This document shows, in pieces, positions 33,999 to 42,380 of a DNA stretch of 64,000 nucleotides (within the stretch, counting starts at the first letter, position 1; every line of letters starts with the position of its first letter). Origin of the DNA: Azophilus sp965221755 (GTDB lineage: Bacteria > Pseudomonadota > Gammaproteobacteria > Pseudomonadales > Azotimanducaceae); assembly GCA_965221755.1 (NCBI GenBank), contig OZ244921.1, forward strand, positions 3,162,001 to 3,226,000. The letters are read 5' to 3'. Below the pieces are notes generated by a model that worked only from the letters and a program-made list of their open reading frames with translations, did not search any database and was not told the origin of the DNA. Made by a program: the position numbers and the translations under genes.

Positions 33999-34663
33999 AG
34001 GCGTTTCGACGGGAGACCGGCCTGGCCGCGCCCTTGGACCGCGCCAATGTGGACACGGACCAGATCATCCCCAAGCAGTTCCTGAAGTCGATCAAGCGCA
34101 CCGGCTTTGGCGACAACCTGTTCGACGCCTGGCGCTTTCTGGACGAGGGCGACATCGGCCTCACGCCCAACGAGCGGCGCCTGAACCACCGCTTCGTGCT
34201 CAACCAGCCGCGCTACCAGGAGGCGGGCGTGCTGCTGGCCCGGCGCAACTTCGGCTGCGGCTCCAGCCGGGAGCATGCGGTCTGGGCGCTGCTTGAACAC
34301 GGCTTTTTCGCCGTCATCGCGCCCAGCTTCGCCGACATCTTCTTCGAGAACTGCTTCAAGAACGGGCTGCTGCCCATCCGGCTCGATGAGGCCGCGGTGG
34401 ATGACCTGTTCCAGCGAGCGCAGGGCGATGGCGGCCTGGAACTGACCATCGATCTCGAAGCGCAGCGCATCGAGCTGCCTGATGGCGGCGAGATTGCGTT
34501 TGAGGTGCCGCCCAGCGCCCGCCGCAAGCTGCTTGAAGGGCTTGACGACATTGGCCTCACCCTGGCCCAGGCGGACCGCATTCGCGCATTCGAGGCCAGC
34601 TACCATCAGCGCCGCCCTTGGCTGAGGCGCGGCGTCGGCGCGCCCGAGGAGGCCGCGCCATGA
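33989..34663 (+). CDS. leuD: Isopropylmalate isomerase small subunit
   Basis: The 224-residue small subunit completes the isopropylmalate isomerase active site. It shows the swivelling-domain hallmarks DRANVDTDQIIPKQFLK, the substrate-loop NFGCGSSREHA, and FFENCFKNGLLPI. The length is a little over the E. coli protein (201) because of a C-terminal tail rich in R, G and A. It overlaps leuC by 10 bp and leuB by the ATGA quadruplet, so stoichiometric co-translation of the operon is likely. Confidence 0.98.
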   Translation: MAVKAFRRETGLAAPLDRANVDTDQIIPKQFLKSIKRTGFGDNLFDAWRFLDEGDIGLTPNERRLNHRFVLNQPRYQEAGVLLARRNFGCGSSREHAVWALLEHGFFAVIAPSFADIFFENCFKNGLLPIRLDEAAVDDLFQRAQGDGGLELTIDLEAQRIELPDGGEIAFEVPPSARRKLLEGLDDIGLTLAQADRIRAFEASYHQRRPWLRRGVGAPEEAAP

Positions 34664-35775
34664 CCCGAACCGTCAAAATAGCGGCTCTGCCGGGCGACGG
34701 CATCGGCCCTGAAGTGGTGCCGGTTGCCATCGCCGTGCTGCGCGCCGCCTTGGCCCAAAGCGGGGTGGAGCTGGAGGTGCGGCAAGCCTTGGTCGGCGGT
34801 TGCGCCATCGACCAGGCCGGCGAGCCGCTGCCACAGGAGACGCTGGCCGCCTGCCGCGCCGCCGATGCGGTGCTGCTTGGTGCGGTGGGCGGCCCTGCGT
34901 GGGAGGGCCGGCCCATGGAGCAACGTCCGGAAAAAGGGCTGCTCGGCCTGCGCTCCAGCCTGGAGCTGTTCGCCAACCTGCGGCCGGCGCTGCTCTTCCC
35001 ACCCTTGGCCCAAGCCTCTTCGCTCAAGCCGGAACTGGTGTCGGGCCTGGACGTCCTGATCGTCCGCGAACTCACCGGCGGCATCTACTTCGGCCAACCT
35101 AGGGGCATTTTTCTGGAAGAAAATGAAAAAGTTGGAGTCAACACCTACAAGTACGCCGAGCATGAAATCGAGCGCATCGCCCGAGTGGCCTTCGATTTGG
35201 CGGCCAAGCGCCAAGGGCGGTTGTGCTCCGTGGACAAGGCCAATGTGCTGGAGGCGACCGAACTGTGGCGGGAGGTGGTCAGCGGCTTGGCGGACGAGTA
35301 CCCGCAAGTGGCGCTTTCCCATATGTACGTCGATAATGCCGGGATGCAGTTGGTCCGCGCCCCCAAGCAGTTCGACGTCATGGTCACCGGCAACCTGTTC
35401 GGCGACATTCTTTCCGACGTGGCGGCCATGTTGACGGGCTCCCTGGGCATGCTGCCGTCGGCGTCCTTGGCCGCCAACGGGTTCGGCCTGTACGAGCCGG
35501 TCCACGGCTCCGCGCCGGACATCGCCGGCCGGGACGCCGCCAATCCATTGGCGACGGTGCTTTCCGCCGCCATGATGTGCCGTTACAGCTTGGGCCTGCC
35601 GGCTGTGGCGGCCCGCATTGAGGGCGCGGTGGACGGGGTTCTCCGGCGCGGCCTGCGCACTGCCGACATCCTGGGCGGCAGCGATCTGGACGCCGTCAGC
35701 CCGGTCGGCACGAAGGCCATGGGCGAGGCCCTGCTGGCCGTGATGGAAGCGGATTCCGAAGGAGCTGAACCGTGA
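34660..35775 (+). CDS. leuB: 3-isopropylmalate dehydrogenase
   Basis: The 371-residue enzyme oxidatively decarboxylates 3-isopropylmalate with NAD+, the third step specific to leucine. It begins KIAALPGDGIGPEVV and has LRSSLELFANLRPA, RELTGGIYFGQPRG (the RELTGG/Y-containing active-site segment), the metal-binding DNAGMQLVRAPKQFDVMVTGNLFGDILSD region, and LPSASLA and HGSAPDIAG near the C-terminal part. An upstream in-frame TTG at 34618 exists, but the ATG at 34660 sits in the classic ATGA overlap with leuD and gives the usual N-terminus. The next gene, asd, starts inside its stop codon (GTGA). Confidence 0.98.
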   Translation: MTRTVKIAALPGDGIGPEVVPVAIAVLRAALAQSGVELEVRQALVGGCAIDQAGEPLPQETLAACRAADAVLLGAVGGPAWEGRPMEQRPEKGLLGLRSSLELFANLRPALLFPPLAQASSLKPELVSGLDVLIVRELTGGIYFGQPRGIFLEENEKVGVNTYKYAEHEIERIARVAFDLAAKRQGRLCSVDKANVLEATELWREVVSGLADEYPQVALSHMYVDNAGMQLVRAPKQFDVMVTGNLFGDILSDVAAMLTGSLGMLPSASLAANGFGLYEPVHGSAPDIAGRDAANPLATVLSAAMMCRYSLGLPAVAARIEGAVDGVLRRGLRTADILGGSDLDAVSPVGTKAMGEALLAVMEADSEGAEP

Positions 35776-36803
35776 GCGTCGGCAGGGGCAATGGAGGATT
35801 CAACGTCGCCATCGCCGGGGCCACCGGCGAGGTGGGCGGCGCCCTGATCGAGATTCTCGCCGAACGGGACTTCCCAGTGGGCGCGCTGCACCTGCTCGCC
35901 AGCGAACGCTCCTGCGGCAAGCGCCTGCAGTTCAGGGGCCGGTCGGTGCCCGTGCGAAGGCTCGATGAGTTCGACTTCAGCCAAGCCGACATCGGTCTCT
36001 TCTCGGCGGGCGGCAGCGTCTCGGAGGAGTTCGCGCCCAAGGCGGCGGCGGCGGGCTGCGTGGTGATCGACAACACCTCCGCCTTCCGCTACTGCGACGA
36101 CGTGCCGCTGATCGTGCCGGAGGTCAATGCCCACCGCATCGGCGAGCACGGCAACCGCAACATCATCGCCAACCCCAACTGCTCGACCATACAGATGGTG
36201 GTGGCGCTCAAGCCGATTCACGACGCCGTGGGCATCGAGCGAATCAACGTGGCCACCTACCAAGCCGTGTCCGGGGCTGGCGGCGGGGGCCTTCGGGAAC
36301 TCGCCGGCCAGACCGCCAACCTACTCAACGGCAAGCCCATTGAAACGGACGTCATGCCGGTGCAGATCGCCTTCAACGCCATTCCCCAAATCGATTCGTT
36401 CCAAGGCAACGGCTACACCAAGGAAGAGATGAAGATGGTCTGGGAGACGCGCAAGATACTTGAGGACGACGCCATCCAAGTCAATCCGACCTGCGTGCGC
36501 ATTCCCGTCTTCTACGGGCATTCCGAGGCGGTTCACATCGAAACCCGGGAACCGATCACCCCGGAGCGGGCCACCGAACTGCTGGCCGCTGCGCCGGGGG
36601 TGGCCGTTTGCGACCAAAGGGCGCCCGGCGGCTACCCAACCGCGGTCGGCCAAGCCGCCGGCACGGATGCCGTCCATGTTGGGCGCATCCGCCAGGACAT
36701 CTCCCATCCGCGCGGCCTCAATCTCTGGGTGGTGTCCGACAACGTGCGCAAGGGCGCCGCCTTGAACAGCGTGCAGATTGCGGAAGCGCTGATTGAAAGT
36801 TAG
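35772..36803 (+). CDS. asd: Aspartate-semialdehyde dehydrogenase
   Basis: The 343-residue enzyme reduces aspartyl phosphate to aspartate semialdehyde with NADPH, the branch point to lysine, methionine, threonine and peptidoglycan diaminopimelate. The Rossmann motif NVAIAGATGEVGG is near residue 12, the catalytic cysteine lies at about 137 in NPNCSTIQM, and a YQAVSGAGGGGLREL region follows. The GTG start overlaps the leuB stop (GTGA). This leuB-asd-fimV-truA order is a known conserved arrangement in Pseudomonas relatives. There is only a 41-bp gap before the fimV-like frame. Confidence 0.97.
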   Translation: MSVGRGNGGFNVAIAGATGEVGGALIEILAERDFPVGALHLLASERSCGKRLQFRGRSVPVRRLDEFDFSQADIGLFSAGGSVSEEFAPKAAAAGCVVIDNTSAFRYCDDVPLIVPEVNAHRIGEHGNRNIIANPNCSTIQMVVALKPIHDAVGIERINVATYQAVSGAGGGGLRELAGQTANLLNGKPIETDVMPVQIAFNAIPQIDSFQGNGYTKEEMKMVWETRKILEDDAIQVNPTCVRIPVFYGHSEAVHIETREPITPERATELLAAAPGVAVCDQRAPGGYPTAVGQAAGTDAVHVGRIRQDISHPRGLNLWVVSDNVRKGAALNSVQIAEALIES

Positions 36804-36844
36804 GGTCGCATGGAGGGCCGCACGACACTGACGGAGCCTTTAGC

Positions 36845-38497
36845 TTGTCCCCAAACCGAATGGCGCTGGCAGCCTCAACGGCCCAATCCAGGGCGCGACG
36901 GCGGGAGCCTGCGGTTGGCATTGAAGATTCGCCGGCACCAAATTCCTTGCCATTCAGCCAGCTGCTCCGCAGCGGGGGCATCCCCTCGGACGGCGCGCGG
37001 CGCCGTTGCCCGAAACCGCAAGGCCGCCTTGCCTTCGCTGCAGTCGGGGAGCGTCCGCGGCCAAGGCGATGGTTGGCCGCGCTTGGCTGCGGGTGGTTCA
37101 TTGTCGCCTGGCTGGCCAGTGCCAACGGTCACGCCGCCAGTCTCGGCGACCTGATCGTTGCCTCCAAGGCGGGCGAGCCGTTCGATGGCCAAATCCCCTT
37201 GATTGGCGCACACGGCCTGCAGCGCCGCGACATCGCCGTCACGCTGGGTTCCAAGGAGGATTTCGGCAATCTTGGCCTGGCGCGCTTCGGCTATCTGGAG
37301 TCGCTGCGCTTTGCCGTGGAGCCGCCCTATGTGCTGGTGTCCAGCGATGAGCCCATTGCCGACGCCTACCTCAACTTCGTCGTGCGCTTGAGTTGGCCCG
37401 GCGGCGACTCGCTGCGCGAATACGCGGTCCTGCTCGATGCGCCAGAGCCAAGACCGACCCTAGCGCAGCCGTGGGCATTCATCGCGCCGGACCAAACGCG
37501 GCCGCAGGCGTCCCTCCCGCCGGAACAGCCGCAGCCACAGGCGTCCGTCCCACTGGAACAACAGCCGCAGCCGCCTCCAGCCGTGCCATCGGCGCGCACC
37601 GTCGTCGTGCGGCCCCGGGACACGTTGTGGAGCATCGCCGCCGCCAACCTTCCGGACGGCGTCAACGTGCAGCAGCAGATGCTGGCGATACAGCGGGACA
37701 ACCCGCAGGCCTTCGCTGCCGGCAACATCAACGGCTTGGTGGCGGGCGCCACCCTGCGCCTGCCGAGCGACGTTGCCGCCACGAGCCTATCGCCCCAGCA
37801 AGCCATTGGCGAAGCCAGCCGCCAGAACGACGCTTGGGGAATCGGCGGCGGCGGCCAACTCACGATCATCGACCCCGGTGAGGGCGGTCCGGCGACCGAG
37901 GCCGTCACGGAACCGCCGGCAGCGGTCGCCGAGCCACCGCCGGACGCCATCGCGGTTGCCATCCCGCCACCGGCGCCGCCCCTGCCGGACCTGTTGCGGG
38001 AGGCCCGCCGCCAAATTCGCGAACAGGCCAGCCAACTGCAGCGGCGCGATGACGAAATCGCTCGCTTGAGCAGTGAGTTGGCGGCGCTGCGGGCCGCTCG
38101 CGCGCAGGAGCGGCAGGATTGGACGGCGGCTCTGGATCGCTGGCGGCTGGCGGCGTTGGCCGGGCTCCTGCCGACTGCGGCCCTCATCGCCTTCGGGCTG
38201 GTGGCCCGGCGCCGCCGAGTCGATCATCGCGCCGCTGCCGCTGATGCGCCCGGCAACGGCGCCGACAGGCAGAGCGCTGCGAACGCTGCGGCGTCCGACC
38301 ACGACTTCGGCGCGCCCATCGTGGATGGACAAGTCAAGCTGAACTTGGCCAAGGCCTACCTCGACATGGGCAATCGGGCCGCTGCTCGGGAACTGCTTGA
38401 TGAGGTGATTGCCGGCGGCGCTGACCATGAGCGCAGCGAAGCCCAAGCGCTTCTCGAACGACTGGCTGAGGGGCCGTCGCAACGGGCCCAATCCTGA
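36845..38497 (+). CDS. fimV: FimV-like inner-membrane LysM protein
   Basis: FimV family proteins bind peptidoglycan through LysM and organise polar type IV pili and type II secretion. After a hydrophobic export signal (RRWLAALGCGWFIVAWLASANGHA) the protein has the FimV N-terminal domain (LGDLIVASKAGEPFDGQI), proline/glutamine-rich linkers, a LysM segment (RTVVVRPRDTLWSIAAANLP), a coiled coil (LREARRQIREQASQLQRRDDEI), a transmembrane helix (LAALAGLLPTAALIAFGLVA), and the C-terminal FimV motif VKLNLAKAYLDMGNRAAARELL. At 550 residues it is shorter than Pseudomonas FimV (about 900). The roughly 75 residues before the export signal are atypical, basic and share a DNA motif with the gspG leader, so the true start may be further in. 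The position between asd and truA supports the name. Confidence 0.87.
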   Translation: MSPNRMALAASTAQSRARRREPAVGIEDSPAPNSLPFSQLLRSGGIPSDGARRRCPKPQGRLAFAAVGERPRPRRWLAALGCGWFIVAWLASANGHAASLGDLIVASKAGEPFDGQIPLIGAHGLQRRDIAVTLGSKEDFGNLGLARFGYLESLRFAVEPPYVLVSSDEPIADAYLNFVVRLSWPGGDSLREYAVLLDAPEPRPTLAQPWAFIAPDQTRPQASLPPEQPQPQASVPLEQQPQPPPAVPSARTVVVRPRDTLWSIAAANLPDGVNVQQQMLAIQRDNPQAFAAGNINGLVAGATLRLPSDVAATSLSPQQAIGEASRQNDAWGIGGGGQLTIIDPGEGGPATEAVTEPPAAVAEPPPDAIAVAIPPPAPPLPDLLREARRQIREQASQLQRRDDEIARLSSELAALRAARAQERQDWTAALDRWRLAALAGLLPTAALIAFGLVARRRRVDHRAAAADAPGNGADRQSAANAAASDHDFGAPIVDGQVKLNLAKAYLDMGNRAAARELLDEVIAGGADHERSEAQALLERLAEGPSQRAQS

Positions 38498-39309
38498 TGC
38501 CGGCGCAAATCGCCTTGGGCATTGAGTATGACGGCGGCGCCTTCAACGGTTGGCAGCGCCAAAGCCATCAACCCTCGGTGCAAAGCGAGCTGGAAGCCGG
38601 GCTGTCCCAAGTGGCGGACCGTCCCGTGCGTACCGTAGGCGCGGGACGCACCGATGCCGGGGTGCATGCCACCGGCCAAGTGGCCAGCTTCCGAACCGAC
38701 AGCGTCCGCCCCCTGCGCGCGTGGCGCGACGGAGTGAACGCGCTGACTTCGGCCGGCGTCAAGGTTCGTTGGGCTCGCGAGGTTGATGCGGACTTCAGCG
38801 CCCGCTTCTCGGCCGCCGCCCGCCGCTACTTCTACTTGTACCGAATCGATGCGCGCCGCTCGCCGCTGAGCGACCGCTACGCTTGGCGAAGTCCGCCCCT
38901 GGACGCCGGGGCCATGCGCCGCGCCGCCCAGGCGCTGCTCGGCGAACGGGACTTCACCAGCTTCCGCGCCGCCGGTTGCCAGTCCAAATCCCCTTGCCGG
39001 GAGGTGCGCCGCATCGACGTGCGCTGCGTTGCCGACCTAGTGGTGCTCGACATCGAGGCCAATGCCTTTGTGCTGCGCATGGTGCGCAACATCGCCGGCG
39101 CCTTGGCCCAAGTCGGGCGCGGCGAGCGGCCGGTCAGCTGGATCGCCGAGTGCCTGCGGGCCAGGAACCGCGCGCTGATCGGCAGGACGGCGCCGCCCCA
39201 AGGCCTTTGCCTGGTGCAGGTGACCTATCCGGAATGGGACTTCCCGGCGGGCGGGCCGCCGCCGCTGCTCGCCGCCGCGGGCCGGCACTGGCTGGATCCG
39301 ATGGCTTGA
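38497..39309 (+). CDS. truA: tRNA pseudouridine38-40 synthase
   Basis: The 270-residue enzyme isomerises uridines 38-40 in the anticodon stem of tRNAs. The catalytic aspartate is D53 in GRTDAGVHATGQV. Other family motifs are YDGGAFNGWQRQ, ARFSAAARRYFYLYRI and FVLRMVRNIAGAL. It starts with TGATG overlap to the preceding fimV-like gene, which keeps the fimV-truA pairing known from Pseudomonas. It is followed by a 461-bp repeat-containing gap before trpF. Confidence 0.97.
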   Translation: MPAQIALGIEYDGGAFNGWQRQSHQPSVQSELEAGLSQVADRPVRTVGAGRTDAGVHATGQVASFRTDSVRPLRAWRDGVNALTSAGVKVRWAREVDADFSARFSAAARRYFYLYRIDARRSPLSDRYAWRSPPLDAGAMRRAAQALLGERDFTSFRAAGCQSKSPCREVRRIDVRCVADLVVLDIEANAFVLRMVRNIAGALAQVGRGERPVSWIAECLRARNRALIGRTAPPQGLCLVQVTYPEWDFPAGGPPPLLAAAGRHWLDPMA

Positions 39310-39432
39310 GGCCGGCATTTCAGGCGGTTCGGCCGCGCGGGTTCACAAACCCATCGCAATCCGACCCATGCAACGGCAGCGAAACTGCAAACGCCCACGC
39401 AAAGCGGATGCTCGCGAGCCTGCTGTCCGGTC

Positions 39433-39510
39433 CATCAACATATCGGAATCCCACCTACCCGACGAGCGCGGAGCTTCGCGTCAGCGAAACTCCATCCGCG
39501 ACCGCGCCCG
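39433..39510 (+). repeat. Dispersed hairpin repeat, copy 2
   Basis: This is a shorter copy with stem GGAGCTTCGC/GCGAAACTCC (one G:T-tolerant change in the left arm, loop gtca). It retains the ATATCGGAATC block and GCGACGAGCG-type block, but the second hairpin is degenerate (gaccgcgcccg). Confidence 0.7.
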
Positions 39511-39541
39511 TTGACGGCGCGATGCTGGTCCGCAGCAGGTG

Positions 39542-39636
39542 GGCGGGCTCAGAAACACACCGGAATCTGATCCAAGCGACGAGCGCGCGCGGAGCTTCGC
39601 GCCAGCGAAACTCCATCCGCGACCGTCAGGTCGCGC
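39542..39636 (+). repeat. Dispersed hairpin repeat, copy 3
   Basis: This is a full copy with block GGGCTCAGAAACACACCGGA, stem GGAGCTTCGC/GCGAAACTCC with loop gcca, and the intact second hairpin gaccgtcaggtc. It differs from copy 1 by an extra gc dinucleotide before the stem. Confidence 0.8.
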
Positions 39637-39770
39637 TGGTTCAAGCGTCCAAATCCCACTAAACTGCCGTCGCTTTGGAGTGGCGGATTGGTTTGCTTCG
39701 GCCCTAGCTTCGGGTTGCGCGCAATCGGCATCAATCCGCGACCCCATCCATTATGGCAGGACGTTGACCC

Positions 39771-40385
39771 ATGGCCCTCAAAATCAAGATCTGCGGCATC
39801 ACCCGGACGCAGGATCTGGCTGTCTTGATGCGCTTGGAGGTGGATGCGGTCGGGCTGATGTTCGCGGAGCGAAGCCCGCGGCGATTGAGCCTCGACGATG
39901 CGCGGCGCCTCTCCGAACAGGCCCGGGGGCGCGTGCTGCGGGTGGGCGTGTTCGCCGATGCCGAGCCCGCCGCGGTGCGGGCCGCTATCGGCCAAGTGGA
40001 ATTGGACCTGCTGCAATTCCACGGGCAGGAGGATGCGGGCTATTGCGGCGCGTTTGGCTTACCCTACCTGAAGGCCGTCAGGGTTGGCGGCAAGGTGGAT
40101 GAGGCGACCCTCCGGCGGCGCCACCCCGATGCCTGCGCGCTGCTTCTCGATGCCGGCGCGGGAGCGGGCAAGGCCTTCGACTGGCAACACTGGCCGAGCG
40201 CCGCATCGGGGCCGTGCGTGCTCGCCGGCGGGCTTTCGCCGCACAACGTGGGCCGCGCCGTGCGGCAGCTGCGCCCTTGGGGCGTGGACGTCAGCAGCGG
40301 CGTGGAAGGCGCTCGCAAGGGCATCAAGGATGCTGGGAAAATGATGCAGTTCGTAGCGGAGGCGCGTCGTGCCGCAGCCGAATAG
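39771..40385 (+). CDS. trpF: Phosphoribosylanthranilate isomerase
   Basis: The 204-residue TIM-barrel enzyme performs the Amadori rearrangement of phosphoribosylanthranilate to CdRP in tryptophan synthesis. The catalytic cysteine is in the N-terminal KICGITR motif (C8) and the general acid aspartate in LLLDAGAGAGKAFDW. The C-terminal phosphate-binding motif VLAGGLSPHNV and the GVDVSSGVEGARKGIKD segment complete the signature. It overlaps the trpB start by 17 bp. Only the F, B and A steps occur here; trpE, D, G and C must lie elsewhere. Confidence 0.97.
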   Translation: MALKIKICGITRTQDLAVLMRLEVDAVGLMFAERSPRRLSLDDARRLSEQARGRVLRVGVFADAEPAAVRAAIGQVELDLLQFHGQEDAGYCGAFGLPYLKAVRVGGKVDEATLRRRHPDACALLLDAGAGAGKAFDWQHWPSAASGPCVLAGGLSPHNVGRAVRQLRPWGVDVSSGVEGARKGIKDAGKMMQFVAEARRAAAE

Positions 40386-41580
40386 CCACTACGCGCAGCC
40401 CTCGCCGGACGGCCGTTTCGGCCAGCACGGCGGGCGCTTCGTGGCGGAGACGCTGATCCATGCCTTGGATGAGCTTGAGGCGCTTTACGCCCAGGCCAAG
40501 GCGGACCCGGATTTTCAGGCCGAGTTGGCCGACGACTTGGCCCGCTTCGTCGGGCGGCCGTCGCCGCTGTACTTCGCCCGGCGGCTGACCGACCGCTTGG
40601 GCGGGCCGAGGATTTACCTGAAGCGCGAGGACCTCAACCACACCGGGGCGCACAAGATCAACAACTGCATCGGCCAGGCGCTCTTGGCTCGACGCATGGG
40701 CAAGCCGCGGGTGATCGCCGAGACCGGGGCCGGGCAGCACGGCGTGGCCACCGCCACCGTGGCGGCCCGATTCGGCCTTGAATGCCAAGTCTATATGGGG
40801 GCGGTGGACATCGCCCGCCAAGCGCTCAACGTTTATCGCATGAAGCTGCTCGGCGCCGCCGTGGTGCCGGTTCATTCGGGAACGAAGACCTTGAAGGACG
40901 CCTTGAACGAGGCGTTGCGCGACTGGGTGACGCATGTGGACGACACCCACTACATCATCGGCACGGTGGCCGGCCCGCATCCCTTCCCGATGCTGGTGCG
41001 GGATTTCCAGTCGGTGATCGGCGAGGAGGCGCGCAGCCAATGCCTGCAGCAGCTGGGACGCCTGCCGGACGCGCTGGTCGCCTGCGTCGGCGGCGGCTCC
41101 AATGCGCTCGGCCTGTTCCATCCGTTCATCGACGATCAGGACGTGCGGCTGGTGGGCGTCGAGGCGGCGGGGCTGGGGCTGGAAACGGGGCGTCATGCGG
41201 CCCCCCTGAACGACGGCCGGGTGGGCGTGCTGCACGGCAACAAGACCTACCTGATGCAGGATGCCGACGGCCAGATCAGCGACACCCACTCGATTTCGGC
41301 GGGCCTCGACTATCCGGGCGTCGGCCCGGAGCACAGCCATCTCAAGGACATCGGCCGGGCCGAATACGATGCGGTCACCGATGAGCAGGCGCTGGCCGCC
41401 TTTCGCCTGCTCAACGAGACCGAAGGCATCATGCCGGCCTTGGAGAGCAGCCATGCGGTGGCTTGGGTCGCGCGTGAGGCGCCCCGGCTGGGCCCCGGGC
41501 AGATCGTCGTCATCAATCTGTCGGGGCGCGGCGACAAGGACATCGAAACGGTGGCCAAGCTCGACGGCACGACGCTGTGA
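40369..41580 (+). CDS. trpB: Tryptophan synthase beta chain
   Basis: The 403-residue pyridoxal-phosphate enzyme condenses indole with serine to tryptophan. The lysine forming the PLP Schiff base is K96 in HTGAHKINN. The phosphate-binding loop CVGGGSNALGLF and the sodium/COMM region GRHAAPLNDGRVGVLHGNKTY follow the canonical order. The GTG at 40369 puts the first residues (MPQPNSHYAQPSPDGRFGQHGGRF) in register with the family and overlaps trpF by 17 bp. It couples to trpA by a GTGA overlap, consistent with the alpha2beta2 complex. Confidence 0.98.
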   Translation: MPQPNSHYAQPSPDGRFGQHGGRFVAETLIHALDELEALYAQAKADPDFQAELADDLARFVGRPSPLYFARRLTDRLGGPRIYLKREDLNHTGAHKINNCIGQALLARRMGKPRVIAETGAGQHGVATATVAARFGLECQVYMGAVDIARQALNVYRMKLLGAAVVPVHSGTKTLKDALNEALRDWVTHVDDTHYIIGTVAGPHPFPMLVRDFQSVIGEEARSQCLQQLGRLPDALVACVGGGSNALGLFHPFIDDQDVRLVGVEAAGLGLETGRHAAPLNDGRVGVLHGNKTYLMQDADGQISDTHSISAGLDYPGVGPEHSHLKDIGRAEYDAVTDEQALAAFRLLNETEGIMPALESSHAVAWVAREAPRLGPGQIVVINLSGRGDKDIETVAKLDGTTL

Positions 41581-42380
41581 GCCGCATCGGCCCGACCTTG
41601 GAAGCGTTGCGCAGCCAAGGGCGAGCCGCGCTCGTGCCCTTCATCACCGCCGGGGATCCCCGCCTTGACGCCACCGTGCCGGCGCTGAACGCCTTGGTGC
41701 AGGGCGGTGCCGACCTGCTGGAGCTCGGCGTGCCGTTCAGCGACCCCGAGGCGGACGGCCCCGCCATTCAAGCCGCTTCGGAACGGGCGCTGGCCAACGG
41801 CACGGGATTGCGCGACGTGCTCGGCTGCGTGGCCGAGTTCCGCTCCGGCAACGACCGCACGCCGGTCATCCTCATGGGCTACCTGAACAGCGTGCTGGCC
41901 ATGGGGGAGGGGGCCTTCGCCGCCGCCGCCGCCGCCGCCGGCGTGGATGGGGCGATCATCGTCAACCTGCCGCCCGAAGAGTCGGAGCCCCTGCGGGACG
42001 CCTTGGCGCAGCAGGGCATCGACCTGATCCTGCTGGCCGCGCCCACCACCAGCGACGAACGGCTCAGCGCCATTGACCGGGCTGCGAGCGGCTTCGTTTA
42101 TCTGGTGTCGCTCAAGGGCACCACCGGCGCGGACCACATCAGCATCGGCGCAGTCAACCAAAACCTGGCTCGGCTGCGGGCGCGCACCCGGCTGCCGATT
42201 TTGGTCGGCTTCGGCATCAAGGATGGCCCCACCGCACGGGCCTTGAGCGAGCGGGCCGACGGCGTGGTGGTCGGCGCGGCCATCGTCTCGCGCATGGCGG
42301 CGCTTAGCGGCGATGCCGACGCCATTCCCGAAACTTTGCGGCAGTTCGTCAGCGAAGTTCGTCAAGCCCTTGATGCATGA
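41577..42380 (+). CDS. trpA: Tryptophan synthase alpha chain
   Basis: The 267-residue TIM-barrel subunit cleaves indole-3-glycerol phosphate to indole, which is channelled to TrpB. The catalytic glutamate (E49 in LLELGVPFSDP) and aspartate (D60 in PEADGP) match the E. coli positions. A run of seven alanines encoded by a pure GCC repeat (near 41919-41940) precedes GVDGAIIVNLPPEE. The C-terminal phosphate motif VGFGIKDG is present. The GTG start lies inside the trpB stop codon, and the stop overlaps folC by four bases. Confidence 0.98.
   Translation: MSRIGPTLEALRSQGRAALVPFITAGDPRLDATVPALNALVQGGADLLELGVPFSDPEADGPAIQAASERALANGTGLRDVLGCVAEFRSGNDRTPVILMGYLNSVLAMGEGAFAAAAAAAGVDGAIIVNLPPEESEPLRDALAQQGIDLILLAAPTTSDERLSAIDRAASGFVYLVSLKGTTGADHISIGAVNQNLARLRARTRLPILVGFGIKDGPTARALSERADGVVVGAAIVSRMAALSGDADAIPETLRQFVSEVRQALDA

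Larger units (their letters stand above)
39310..39770. other. Intergenic region truA-trpF with two repeat copies
   Basis: This 461-bp stretch has no supported gene. It carries two copies of the dispersed hairpin repeat (39433-39510 and 39542-39636) in tandem, separated by about 30 bases. The final 130 bases before trpF presumably contain its promoter, but no good sigma-70 match was seen; CATTAT at 39749 could be a -10 without a convincing -35. Confidence 0.6.

Noticed and set aside
39637..39690. tRNA-like GGTTCAAGCGTCCAAATCCC segment
   Set aside because: No acceptor or anticodon stem pairs with it; it is only a superficial T-arm resemblance.
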